From NCBI RefSeq assembly GCF_030867095.1, contig NC_081826.1:58558001-58622000 (forward strand): a stretch of DNA of 64,000 bases, in the 5' to 3' direction. Shown here piece after piece: positions 1-10,210 of this stretch. Position numbers and translations under genes: made by a program. Below the pieces are notes generated by a model. It saw only the letters and a program-made list of their open reading frames with translations, searched no databases and had not been told where the DNA came from. Each line of letters starts with the position of its first letter. Position 1 is the stretch's first letter. The DNA comes from Alligator mississippiensis. Taxonomy: Eukaryota; Chordata; Crocodylia; Alligatoridae.

Positions 1-453
1 GAAAGAGATTACTATTTATTTTTTGTTATACAGGAAATAACATCTTCACTCTTTAAGATTGTAGTTCATATGAAACTGGCCAGAGACTTCCCAATTTACA
101 AATCCAGAATGTCAAACATTAGGTCATGACTAAGAAAGTCTTGAATAAAAACTAATATCTTCAATAATTAACTGAACACAGGGCCTGAGTCCTCTTTCCC
201 TTGAACTGGGGAAATTGGGACTAACTTAAATGAAGTCTGCAGAGTTAACCTGAAGTAATAGTGTTATTAAACAATGCTAACTAGTTATTTTATATGCTTT
301 TTGTTTCAATGTCACATGGCCATGAATATGGAACGTGACAATATTCCGCATGAATATTTTGAAGGAATTGAATATAGAGCAGAAAGATAATAGGCATAAA
401 GGATCCTGACTTTATTACATTTGCTGTGTAACCAGATAAAATGCTAATCAGTA

Positions 454-720
454 GGCACATCTACGTGTGCCCCTGACTGCGCATTTGGTACTGCACAGTC
501 ATTTAGAACTTGGTTTAGCAAGTACTAAATGACTACACAGTACCCAGCGGTACTGATCAGTCCCAGCAGCGCACAATTATTTTTAAACACTATGTCGTCA
601 CTGGTTACCATGGTGATGTAGCATTGACATCACAGTTTGTGCCCGCTGATGCTATGTCACTGTACCAATGAGCTACATCACCATAGCTTACTACAAGGTA
701 GTGTCTCATGTAGACATGCC
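454..720. mobile_element. Non-autonomous DNA element with TCTAC-containing inverted termini
   Basis: The left end reads GGCACATCTACGTG and the reverse complement of the right end reads GGCATGTCTACATG, so the termini are imperfect inverted repeats. The element is flanked by CAGTA on both sides (449-453 and 721-725), a likely 5-bp target duplication. It is 267 bp long with no open frame. A second, diverged member lies near 32935-33170, and a 2.1-kb relative at 33390-35545 has similar ends. The superfamily cannot be named from this alone. Confidence 0.6.
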
Positions 721-966
721 CAGTAATACATAAGTGTGATACTTTAAAAGAGACAATATAAAATTACTCAAAACAATTATGAGCCAAATTATCTGGAAGA
801 AAAAACTGAAACAAAATATGTGATGATAATTAGGAGTTTCTTAGGAACTTTTTATTAGATTCCCAATCACACAATTGAGAAAGAAGTTTATACTGATTAA
901 AAATTCGGCCTGGCAGGAAATGAAGACAACAACTCCCTAATGTTATGTAATATTATTCAAATATAT

Positions 967-1016
967 ATACATGCATACATAAATACACACACATGTGGGT
1001 GGGGGTGGGGAGGTGT
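967..1016. repeat. AT/CA-rich simple repeat followed by G-rich tract
   Basis: A short run of TA, CATA and CACA repeats is followed by a run of GGGTGGGG. It is low-complexity sequence inside GDAP1 intron 3. Confidence 0.6.
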
Positions 1017-1657
1017 ACATATTTTACAGGTGCAAGGATTTTCTGTGATATCTGTGACAAAGGCACCTTCCAGGCCCACTACTAGTATGTCTCTGGGCAA
1101 ACCACTCAACTTGCTCTCCTGCCACGTCTTGTTGATAAATGACTGTCATGTTAAATAGGCAGAAGGCTGCCCTTCGTGCACCCAAATGACTGTGGGCTAT
1201 CAGTACACGCTCCTACCATCCCTATTTGTGTCCCATGCCTCACTGATGTCTCACAGTGTGTTCCACCTCTGGTTCAAAGCTGGGTCAAACTGTACACACC
1301 CTGTTTTCTATATCCCACCTGCCATGACCTTAATACAAAGGCTATCGGGAGTTGGTACCTGACCGTATGGGGTTTGCCATGATGTCGCAGTGTCTGGGCA
1401 TTTTCTGTTATGCTCCGCCTCCCTCACACCCTACCCCTGTCCACGCAGGTGTTCTGGTGATTGAGATAGATCCCTGGCCCTTCCAGGTGTCTGTCTGTCT
1501 TCAAAAGATCCCATGTAAGAAGAAAAAAACAAAGCAATCTGGGACCAACATGAGCTGGCCAAGCCCTGTGACTCTGGTAAGGCTCTCCCACCAACAACAT
1601 CCATCCACACATAGAAATTAATAAAGCAATATAACGTAAATAATCATCTCTGCCTAC

Positions 1658-2492
1658 TAGGACTATGTGAAGCTTCGTTTGCTAATTCAGTTTGGTGGAG
1701 ATTTGGCCCAATTCGGCAGCCAAATCTCTGAATCCAAATCGAATCAGGAGACCCTTTAATCTCTCTGAATCAAATTGGAGCCCTCCAGATTGGTTCGGAG
1801 AGATTCAGAGAGATTTGATAATTCAGACATAGACACAGCTTTAAATGTTTTTTTCTACATACCTCAAGGTACCAGGTGGCTCGTGAATGCTGAGATGCTG
1901 GGGCACATGGAGCATCCCACAGGAGCACAGTGGGATGGGGAGGGTCCCCAGTGTGCTCAGCAGCAGACCCAGAAGTGGACCTGAAACACTTCCACTTCAC
2001 TTCTACTTCATGGTCCATCAGGGAGTACATGGCGGACCCCCCCCCACCACCACCACTCAGCTTGGTGACTAGTGCTTCCTGGGCCTAGCGGGGGCACCCA
2101 GGGTACCGCCAACAGGCAATTGCCAAGCCAGGGGGACACGGGGGGGCCCCCATGCGCTTGGTGGCAGACCTGGGAGTGCATTGGAAGTACTTCCAGCCCA
2201 CTTCCAGGTTCACCACCGAGCATGCAGGCCCCACCCCCCCTCCCCACACTCCTGTGGGATGCTCCGTCCACCCCACCATCACAGCATCACAAGCCGTGCC
2301 TGGTACCTCGAGGTATGTAGAAAAAACATTTAAAGCCGAATTGCTGATTCTCCAAATCAGCATCGAATCTTCAGATTTGGATTCAGCTGCATCAAATCAG
2401 GACAGTGATCCAAATCAACGAATTGAATCACTGTCCCTGATTCGAACCAAATCTGAATCCTAATCAAATACAGCCCGTTTCACACACCCCTA
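1658..2492. mobile_element. Foldback hAT-type DNA transposon, non-autonomous
   Basis: A perfect 8-bp direct repeat, CTGCCTAC, flanks the element at 1650-1657 and 2493-2500, which is the target duplication length of hAT transposons. The termini are imperfect inverted repeats (TAGGACTATGTGAAGC against TAGGGGTGTGTGAAAC). The inverted similarity does not stop at the ends. The segment around 1835-1945 is matched in reverse by about 2245-2335, including a TACCTC(A/G)AGGTA block and the GTGGGATGCTCC block, so most of the 835 bp can fold back on itself. No transposase frame is present. Confidence 0.82.
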
Positions 2493-2964
2493 CTGCCTAC
2501 TTACGGGCCTAGCTTTAGCCCTGTAATGTGTGTCTGCCTTCTCCTCAGACAACAGAGATTCTTCAGAGTTCGCCCCCAGTCATGAGCCTAAATCACAGAG
2601 TGGGCCTGTAGCAGGCTAACCTCTGTGGGTAATTTGGGGTCACAGGTATTAGGAACTCCTGTGAGGTTCCTGCAGGTACCTGGCCTCCAGTGTCTGCAAG
2701 GGTGTTTGGGTTCCTGCCATGGGAGTCAGGGTTGAGCTGGTCTCCAACAAGATGTCCTCGGCTCCATTGGAGGAAAGCAACATGGCCTAGTGCCTACACC
2801 AGCGCCTCCCCTTCTCTGGGACTAGGGCTGGCGCTGCCCTGTAAGGGAAGTTCCAGGTTGACCTGAGCTAACCCAGACCCCTTCGTGCCTCCACGTGCCT
2901 TGCGGCTGCTGGCAAATTCTGAGAGCCCCTGCAGAGACCAATACCGGCTGCAGCTTCAGCATCC

Positions 2965-3145
2965 CAGCTCTAAGTGGTGATGGGTACACCAATTGCTTAG
3001 TCTCGGTCCCCTCTGGGCTCCAGATCCCAGTGGAGCCCAGCTCCCTGCATTCAGTCCTGCCCAGGGGATGGGCACACAGGAAGTGCACCTCCTGCCACTT
3101 CCCTGCCCTATCCTAGGGGCAAGCATACAGGGGGGCATGAAGCCT
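2965..3145 (-). repeat. Unclassified interspersed repeat, copy 1
   Basis: Read on the minus strand, this segment matches positions 8100-8280 of the plus strand closely over about 180 bp, including a shared ACTAAGCAA(C/T)TGGTGTACCC block near the end. The two copies lie in opposite orientation in introns 3 and 2 of GDAP1. No terminal repeats or coding motif allow a family name. Confidence 0.65.
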
Positions 3146-3397
3146 GTCCATGGGCTCATTACCCACTGCTAGGACAGCCCAGGATCCTGGGAACCATAGA
3201 ATGCCATGGCAGTCTTTGCCCTGGTGAATGCAGGGGAGGACCAGGTCCCTGCTGCAGGTACTTTGTGTCCAAAAGCCTCTAAAACTTCTCTCTCATCTAT
3301 ATAGTTAACCAACACAAGTTATTGCAAAACAAATCCCTAACTCTCGTACACTCCTGGACCATTATAGCTACAACATGCCAACACTATCTGTCTCTCT

Positions 3398-3445
3398 CTC
3401 CGTGTGTGTGTGTATGTGTATACACACACACACACACACAGATAT
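3398..3445. repeat. TG/CA microsatellite
   Basis: A GTGTGTGTGT run turns into a CACACACACA run through GTATAC, forming a short self-complementary dinucleotide tract. Confidence 0.9.
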
Positions 3446-3552
3446 ATAGATATAGCTAAATATAGATATATATAATTATAATAATAGTATATAAATAAAT
3501 TAAAAATAAGAAAGGTAGAAATTGATAACAATAAATCCTAATATTATAAAAG

Positions 3553-3624
3553 CCGTAGTCTGTCTGTCTGTCTGTAACGCTTTATTCGCACTCTGATTGA
3601 CTGTCAGGGCAGTCAATCAGAATG
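3553..3624. repeat. TCTG tetranucleotide repeat and adjacent hairpin
   Basis: A (TCTG)n run is followed at about 3593-3620 by CTGATTGACTG, a six-base loop and the exact reverse complement CAGTCAATCAG. The pair forms an 11-bp stem. The arrangement could mark the end of a mobile element, but its other end was not identified. Confidence 0.6.
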
Positions 3625-4004
3625 CTCCAACAGCATTCCAGACAGCAGGTGGTAGAGTGCCGCCATGATGGTGTGGACAAAGGGGGTGGGGGGGTGAGGG
3701 GAAGGTCCAGGCCAGCACAGCTGGCCTGGTCCCCCCACTGCTCCATGGAGGAAGTGGCAGCAGTGTGAGGGGGTGAGGGAATGGGGTCAGGACCGCCATG
3801 GCAGCTGGGGAGTGGCCCTGAACCTGGACCCGGACCCAAACCACCAGGGGGGAAGGGGATCACACCCAAATTGGTCGGAGGTTAGAGCTGGACAATGGGA
3901 ACAGGGGTACAGGGCCAGATGCTGAGCTCCATCCCTGCCAGCCCCCCAGGGTGGGTAGGCGGAGCAGTCCCGGCATCGGCTGGTTTTTAGTGTGTCTTGG
4001 GATA

Positions 4005-5065
4005 CTGGAGAAATTCCAGAGAACTGGAAGAAAGCTAATGTTGTACCAATGTTTTAAGATAAATGGGGTGATCCAAGTTATAGGCATATCAGCCTGGTTT
4101 CAGTCCTGGGCCAAATAATGGAAAAGCTCCTAAGTCAATTAATAAAAAAGTCAAATAAGATTAAAAGAGCATTTAAATAATTAAAAGAATTGCTAATCAA
4201 GATAAGTTGATGGAAAATAGAAGTGATCAAACTTTCTATTATTTGTTGATAACATTACAAGCTTGGTTTGTCAATGTTATAGTGCAGATAGAATATACTT
4301 TGACTTTGCACCATGTGATAGGTTAAGAAATTATAAAAATAAAGAATCAACACAACATTCAGCAAATAAATTAAAAATGGGCTAAGAGACCTCAAAATGT
4401 AACTGTAAACAGAGAATCATCACTGAGCAAATGTGTTTCCATTGGAGTCCTTCCAGGAGTGATTCTTGGCCCTATACTATTTTAATATTTTTATGAAGGA
4501 ACTGGAACAAAACATACAACCATTACTAATAAAGCTTTAATGTGACAGTAAATAAAAGAGTAAAAAATAATGAAAGCGATTAGTCAGTAATATAGAGCAA
4601 TCTGGATCATTTGATAAATTGGGGTTATGCAAACAATATGAATTCAATAAAGACAAATGTAAAGTCATATATCTAGAAACAAAGAATATAGACCATTCTT
4701 CCAAAATCAGAAACTGTACCTGGGAAGCAAGTTAACATTGAGAAAGACTTGGGAATCATCACTGATAAGCATTAACTCTGATACCGTGGCCAAAAGGCCT
4801 AATACAGTCTTAGATATATAAGCAGGAGATATATAAACAATTGTCTCTGTATTTGGCACTGTATTATAAACCACTACAGCTGTACTATATTTATTTTTGT
4901 GTCCGTGGTTCAAGAAGGAAGCGGAAAAATTATAGAGGGTTCAGAGGTGAGCTATGAGAATGATTACAGGGTTGGAAAACAAACCTTATATGGAGACACT
5001 TCTGGAAGTGAGTCTATTTCATTTAAGAAAAAATAATAAGGGTGATTTGTCTACAGGTGGTAAGT
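4005..5065 (+). mobile_element. Ancient CR1/L3-like LINE fragment
   Basis: Translating the plus strand in shifting frames recovers scattered reverse-transcriptase landmarks in the right order. These are a segment resembling the pre-palm region near 4015-4130, a GVxxGxxLGPILF-like stretch near 4450-4490 and a C-terminal segment near 4860-4960. Many stops and frameshifts interrupt it. It is far more decayed than the CR1 copies at 14-21 kb, so it is an old insertion. Confidence 0.65.
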
Positions 5066-5129
5066 ATGTAAACAGGGAACAGAAATTTGGTAATAGAAGG
5101 CCTCTTTATTCTAGCATGCAAAAGTAGAG

Positions 5130-5420
5130 CAAGGTCCAATGGAAATCAAAGTCCAATGGAACTTGAAACTCCGAAGGGTTCTCAGTGGCGTAACAAGCAT
5201 GCGGTTCCAAGAACGAGCGGGCAGGGGGCACAGGGTTCGGAGAGACACAGGGTGCATGGGTTCTGGGGGAGGGGCTGTGGGGCATGTGGGTTCTGAGAGT
5301 GGAGCTGGGGAGAGGCAGCAGTGTTACCCATGCCACGAACTCCTAAACCCATACCTGCTCATGGCTGAACTGCTGCTGCTGCCCCCGCGTACTCTGCCCC
5401 GTCCCAGCTGTTAATCTCAA
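5130..5420. other. GC-rich non-coding segment
   Basis: This is G- and C-rich sequence with no conserved domain in any frame. It follows directly on the ancient LINE fragment. I see no termini or duplications that would identify it as an element. Confidence 0.4.
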
Positions 5421-5639
5421 AGCAGCAGTAGCTGGGAAATATTGAAGTTCCCAGCATGGGTATGCAGCTGGGGCATGAACTCATTCAAAAGTTTCAGCCA
5501 TCAAAAGAAACAACGGACATGGCTACATGAGCAAGTCTCTGTGAAGTATGCTACAGTGTTAGTTTACAGCATGTAATCCACTCCATGCTAACTGCCTCTG
5601 TGCATGCTCTTACCCTGCAGTAAATGCAAGATCATTTCT

Positions 5640-7125
5640 TCCACTTTCACTGCTGCAGAGGGAAGGAACAGATGCCCTGCACCTCAGGGGTTGCCCAGCC
5701 CAGCGGCAACCCACCCACCGGCTGTGAGGCAGGCAGGGAGGCTCCACTGAAAGCAGAATTGGGCCCCATGCCAATTCTGCCTTTGTGGGGGTAGGCAGGC
5801 AGTGGGGGAGCCCTGCATGACACCCCTACCCTCCCCCTCCCTTCAAGCCAGCCCCTTCCCAGGTAGCACCAGGCATCCTGCCAGCTGCAGGTGCCTGCTG
5901 AAGACAGAAGCTGCGAGCTGCCCGATCCTGTTTTCAGCAGAGCCTCCCTGCCTGTCCTGCACCCAGGGGGAGAGCTGTCACTGGGCTGGGCAGCCCCTGA
6001 CCAATGGGAAGTCCCAGTCCTTCCCTCTGCAGAAGGACTGAGACTTCCCAGTCCTTCTGGATGGGCCAGATGGGCTGCTGTGGCAGGGCACTGTTGGTGC
6101 TGGCCACTTTAAGAACCGAGCCAAGCAGCTGGCAGATGCTTAATTGCAGCAGCCATTTTAGATCCATGGCTGCCTGTATAAACAGGGCAGTTCGCTACTG
6201 GCAGGCCAGGCAGAATACAACATCCTGGGCTTAAGGGCAGGAGATGTAGAGGATGGTTTGGAGGCTCCTGGTCCTGGGCATGACCTAAAACTGCACCCTG
6301 CCAGGAGTGAGTGGCCTGGTGGGGCTCTCAGTGGCACGGGAGCCCCCAGGAAATGCCACGCCAGTTACCACCCCAGTGAAAAGCGAGTAGGGGCACCTTA
6401 ACCCCAGGCCTCACCTTCAGGTGGGCCATATTCCACCAGAGCAGGGTAGGCCAGGTAAGCTTCTGGAGGTGCCTGAGCCTGCTGCGGGAGTGACCCCCTC
6501 AGGGCCAGGCATGCTTCCAGGAGCACCAGAGCCAGGAATGGGGAACCCTGATCCCTTGCAAGCAGGAGGTGAAAACCCACCCCGAGGCACTCGACTGGTC
6601 AATTGCGAGGAATGCCCATGATGAGTGAAGAAGCTCAGGGTCCTGACTGGCCTGAGATGGGGCCAGGGCTTATAGAAACTTAAGGTCTCATGAGTGAGGC
6701 CACAGATAATGGGCGAAGGGGACGGCTGAGCCAACTGCCTGAAATGCCATCTGCAAGGTTTGGGCCACGGTATAGGGATGGAATGGAGCTGCAGATAACC
6801 CCCCCACAATATCGGGGTGTACAATCAGCAGCCTCCTGCCTTAATTAACAACTATTAATTAATTAACAGCAAGGCATGGCAGGTGAGACAGGTGGGCGAC
6901 GTGCCCAGAGGCAGGTGGGAAGCTAGCTCTGTGGCTAGCCAGGGACCCCCCCCCTCTTTGCCACAGCTGCCAGCAGGCCCTGTGCTACCCAAATAGCCAG
7001 GTAAGCTCGGGCCCTGGCTACTCCCAGGGGCCCAATCCAACTTCCCAGGAGCCTGCCAGCATGCCACCTCTCCCACAAGCCCACCCAGGCTTCCAGGCAC
7101 TGAGGTAGGTTTGATTTATACAATG
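5640..7125 (+). repeat. GC-rich block with hairpins, possible LTR-like element
   Basis: This 1.5-kb block is much richer in G and C than its AT-rich surroundings. It contains a perfect 10-bp stem (GCAGAATTGG with CCAATTCTGC, near 5754-5783) and an 18-bp stem with one mismatch at 6006-6049. A CCAAT box near 6000 is followed about 175 bp later by a GTATAAA box near 6175, an arrangement seen in retroviral LTRs and other promoters. No terminal TG/CA pair or target duplication could be fixed, so the class is uncertain. Confidence 0.4.
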
Positions 7126-7475
7126 GACATACAAAAATCCTAACTTTTTTTACAGAAATATGGAGTTGGCTTATACTGTTGTTTGGGTTTTTTTACCTAT
7201 ACACCATACAATACAGTAACTAAGTGTTCACATATTCAAAAATCCTGATCACCCAGCTGCTTCTAGCTATACAAATGCACAGCTGTAGACATCCATCTGT
7301 TAAAAATCTTTTCCAACAACAACGTATTGTGTATCTGAGTAGGTATGGGATCATTTTTTTTAATATTATATTGTTATTCAGCTATCAAGGACCTTTAAAA
7401 GAACAGGATATGCTTAGAATCATGTAAGCAAAATCTGTTAAATGGCAGTAATTTCATATTACATTGAATACATAC

Positions 7476-7649
7476 TACGAATTCTGGTTGTTGCGTAAGC
7501 TGGAATCAGGGAATCCACAGTTAATTCTGGGTGCAAAATACAGCCGTGTGTGTAGGCATCCATAGGCAAGGAGTCCAAAAGCTCCCTATAGTGCTGCACT
7601 CTTGGATAATACATGCTTCCATCTTCTGGCATTAGTCTTGGTGTTTTCT
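7476..7649 (-). CDS. GDAP1: GDAP1 coding exon 3
   Basis: The minus strand encodes the end of the N-terminal thioredoxin-like GST domain and the start of the following linker. It includes TPRLMP, YYPRVQHYRELLDSLPMDAY and THGCILHPELTVDS, which match GDAP1 closely. The acceptor is CAG|AGAAAA at 7650 and the donor is CGTA|GTATGT at 7475. The exon is 174 nt, the same length as the human exon, and joins in phase with exon 2 (AAT G|AG makes Asn-Glu). GDAP1 is a tail-anchored, GST-like protein of the outer mitochondrial membrane that affects fission and redox state; human mutations cause Charcot-Marie-Tooth disease. The catalytic-like C-terminal half and the tail anchor lie outside the window. Confidence 0.97.
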
Positions 7650-8596
7650 CTGAAATATATTTAAGAAATTAAAAACAAAATGAAATGCAATATGGTAAAG
7701 TAGTATTATGACTATTTCCTCAAAGTAGTATTATGATTATTTCCAACTAGCACAGATGGCATGATCATTGTGAAAAAAGCCTTATTATTGTATGTTGTTA
7801 GCTCTAGAGCCCCAGTTCAGTAAAACATTTAAGCATATACTTGATCTCAAGCACTTGAGTGTTCCTATCCCTATCCAACTAAACACACACATGAATTCAA
7901 GAGGTCTAAGCATACCAAAGAATCTGGTCTGTCATGTATTATTTTCAAATATTTTCATAGACATCCATTTTTTACATCCATTTTTGACACCCATTTTTGT
8001 TACAGTCTGTGAATGTATAATAGACATCCCTATACCCCATTGGAAAGGGACATCTCAATCATTCAGAAAGGTTATTATAAAATGTTAGAGGAGCATGCCT
8101 CCTTGCATGCTTCCCTCCCAGGGCCTGGAAGCAGCAGGAGATGCACTTCCCACATGCCCATCCCCCAGGCAGTGCTGAAAGCAGGAAGCTGGGCTCTACT
8201 GGGACCTGAAGCCCAAAGGGGACCAAGACTAAGCAACTGGTGTACCCAGCACCACTTACAGCTGGAACACTGAAGGCATTTGATATAAAAATACTTTCAT
8301 GTTTTAAAATATATTTGAAAAAGTTCGTTTATTTCAGTATGCCACTGCGCACTTTCAGTTTACCAACACCCCTCAGTCCTCTGGGAAGTTGTTTTCTGAA
8401 CAAAAGGCTAGCAAGGAGATCACCATCAATCTTCTGTGTGTGAGAAACTCTGACAGGGAGTTCAACATGAATTTTCAGTTTGCTTTTGGAACTGTAAACA
8501 TCCTGTGGATATAAACAGAGCTCTACAAGAGATACATAATTATTGTATATTATTAGCAAGGGAAAAATCTCATAAACTCAAATATTTTAGCATTAC
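7650..8596 (-). other. GDAP1: GDAP1 intron 2
   Basis: This 947-bp intron lies between exon 2 (donor AATG|GTAATG) and exon 3 (acceptor TTTCAG). It is AT-rich and carries one unclassified repeat copy at 8100-8280; the rest is unremarkable. Confidence 0.9.
8100..8280 (+). repeat. Unclassified interspersed repeat, copy 2
   Basis: This is the opposite-strand counterpart of the segment at 2965-3145. The shared blocks include GATGCACTTCCCACATGCCC and ACTAAGCAACTGGTGTACCC, with substitutions between the copies. It is GC-rich within an AT-rich intron. Confidence 0.65.
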
Positions 8597-8789
8597 CATT
8601 CACAAAAGTGCTTTCAAGATAATCAATAATTTGTGTTGCCTCGCAAATAATATTTTCTCCATGGATAAGAACAGGGACTTCACCCGATGAATTAAGACGC
8701 ATAAACCACGGTTCATTGTGCTCACTCAGGGGTAGATTAACATCATGTTCCTTGCATTTTAGTGCCTTTTCAGCAATTACCAAGCGCAC
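8597..8789 (-). CDS. GDAP1: GDAP1 coding exon 2
   Basis: The minus strand encodes the core of the GST N-terminal domain: VRLVIAEKALKCKEHDVNLP, then SEHNEPWFMRLN, EVPVLIHGENIICEATQIID and YLESTF. This is nearly identical to GDAP1 of other vertebrates. It includes the cis-proline VPVL motif and the ENIICEA helix start that in canonical GSTs contact glutathione. The acceptor TTTTTCAG|GTGCGC is at 8790 and the donor AATG|GTAATG at 8596. The exon is 193 nt, the same size as in human, and starts in phase 0 and ends in phase 1. The open frame runs past the donor into the intron, but that tail is not conserved. Confidence 0.98.
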
Positions 8790-9243
8790 CTGAAAAATAT
8801 TGCAAGAATTACTTGATGCAGGCATTTACCATGAATAAACTAATAGAGACTATTTAATTACAGAGTCAGTGTGGTTCAGGAGGAATCAAGAGGTCTAACC
8901 AATGATTGCTTGTCTCCAGACAAAATCACTTCACCTCTGTCTTTCTTTTCTCCTACTCTTAGATTGCATATGCTCTAGCTGGGGACTGTACTGTTACCTT
9001 TCTAGAGCACTTAGCAGAATCTCCACTGGGGCCTTGAGACACTACACTAACACAGTTCCTGACAGTGGTAACCGTGAACAGTTATTGCCTAACACTCTCC
9101 TTTCAACACCTTACTCTTCAGCATGAATGCTTAGTGACTGGTCCACGGATCACTGTTGTGGGAAACAGTGCATCTACTTTTAAATGACTGAGTAATGCAA
9201 AATGATGTTGCCTTAGAGTCAAGCCTAATATATACATATACAC

Positions 9244-9275
<32 letters not shown>

Positions 9276-9869
9276 ATACACACACACATATATATACATA
9301 TGCACACATATATATATATACACACATACACATCTATGCACATATATACAGAGACATATACACACACATACACGCACATATATATACATACATGTAGATA
9401 CACATGTATGTATACACACACATACACACATACATACATAATATATACAGTACACACACACCATTTTTTGAAGAAGAAGAAAGAGCAATCAGCTGGCCCT
9501 AAAGGCGGGGTGATTTCTCTCCTCCTTGCCCCCAGTCCATGCGATCACCTGGCTGATCACGGAGCCGCTGCACCCACTGTATTTTAGCAGCCCCCGAGTG
9601 TGACATTTCCGATTTTAAACCACCCCGATGTAACCTTGCCCGCCCCCCTGCACCCCGGGGTTGCTCCGCTCAGCGGCCCCGGGGCCGGCGGCAGCACGGC
9701 AAGGCGCACGCAGCCAGCCAGCGGCGGCCTGGCCCGCTCCGCTCCGCTCCGCTCCGCTGCTCGGCCCCGGGGGAGCGCACCCGGCCCGGCCCTGCCCCGC
9801 CCCGGCGGGCCCCTCCGCGGAGCCTGGCGCCTCTGTCCAGATGCTGAAGCAGCCGCCGGCGCCGCTCAC
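8790..9869 (-). other. GDAP1: GDAP1 intron 1
   Basis: This 1080-bp intron starts with the donor AAG|GTGAGC of exon 1 and ends with TTTTTCAG before exon 2. Its first part belongs to the CpG island. Its middle holds a long compound microsatellite. Confidence 0.9.
9228..9462. repeat. Compound TA/CA/TG microsatellite
   Basis: About 235 bp consist of alternating TATATA, TGTGTG, CACACA and TACACATA blocks, including a 22-nt TG run that flips directly into a CA run. The tract lies in GDAP1 intron 1, within 0.7 kb of the promoter, and should be highly length-polymorphic. Confidence 0.95.
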
Positions 9870-10210
9870 CTTCTGCGAGGAGAAGGACTGGGTCCAGTGG
9901 TACAGCACCAGCGTGGGCTCGGGCTCGGGCTGCGGCCCCTCTCCATCCCCGGCCAGCGCCATGTCTCCCGTGCCCGAGCCCCCACCCACCCGGCTCCCAG
10001 CGGGCACTGAGCCTGCTCCAGCGCCACGAGCATGCTCCGTAGAGCCGCTGCCCGGGCTCTGCCCAGCGGCCTCGCCCGCCTGCCCCGGGCCCGCGGACCC
10101 AGGCGGAGGGAGGGGCCGCGCGGCGCTGCCACCGCCCCCGGGCTGCCCTGCTCCAGCCGGGCTCAAGCCTAAGCCCCCGGATGGGCTCTATCAGGGCAGA
10201 ACTAGGGAGC
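9600..10210 (-). promoter_or_regulatory. GDAP1: CpG island and inferred GDAP1 promoter
   Basis: The segment is very rich in G+C and CpG compared with both flanks, with repeated CCGCTC and GCCCCG blocks. It contains coding exon 1 and the presumptive 5' UTR upstream of 9962 on the minus strand. I see no TATA box upstream of the start, as is usual for broadly expressed CpG-island promoters. The transcription start itself cannot be placed from sequence. Confidence 0.75.
9870..9962 (-). CDS. GDAP1: GDAP1 coding exon 1
   Basis: The 93-nt frame starts at 9962 with GAC ATG G, a favourable start context, and encodes 31 residues. The variable acidic leader MALAGDGEGPQPEPEP is followed by the family-specific LVLYHWTQSFSSQK, the first strand and helix of the GST-like domain. 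It ends at AAG|GTGAGC in phase 0 and joins the Val-Arg of exon 2. Human exon 1 is slightly longer (39 residues); the difference lies in the poorly conserved leader. The same frame stays open upstream to 10166, so an N-terminally extended product is possible. I chose the start whose leader resembles known orthologs in length. Confidence 0.93.

Larger units (their letters stand above)
1..7475 (-). other. GDAP1: GDAP1 intron 3 (left part, continues beyond window)
   Basis: This is the non-coding stretch downstream (minus strand) of GDAP1 exon 3. I looked for the short fourth coding exon, expected to encode a Glu/Lys-rich helix after the GST-N domain, and did not find it, so exons 4-6 are inferred to lie left of the window. 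The interval is filled with repeats listed separately: a small inverted-repeat element, a foldback hAT, microsatellites, an ancient CR1 and a GC-rich block. The remaining DNA, including 1-453, 726-1649 and most of 2501-2960, shows nothing I can name. Confidence 0.75.

Noticed and set aside
1..7475. Possible GDAP1 exon 4 in this interval
   Set aside because: I searched the minus strand by eye for the conserved Glu/Lys-rich segment with splice sites and found none. A profile search could still reveal it.
9118..9587. Frames made of repeated Cys-Val-Tyr or His-Thr-Tyr
   Set aside because: They are direct translation of the dinucleotide microsatellite in intron 1.
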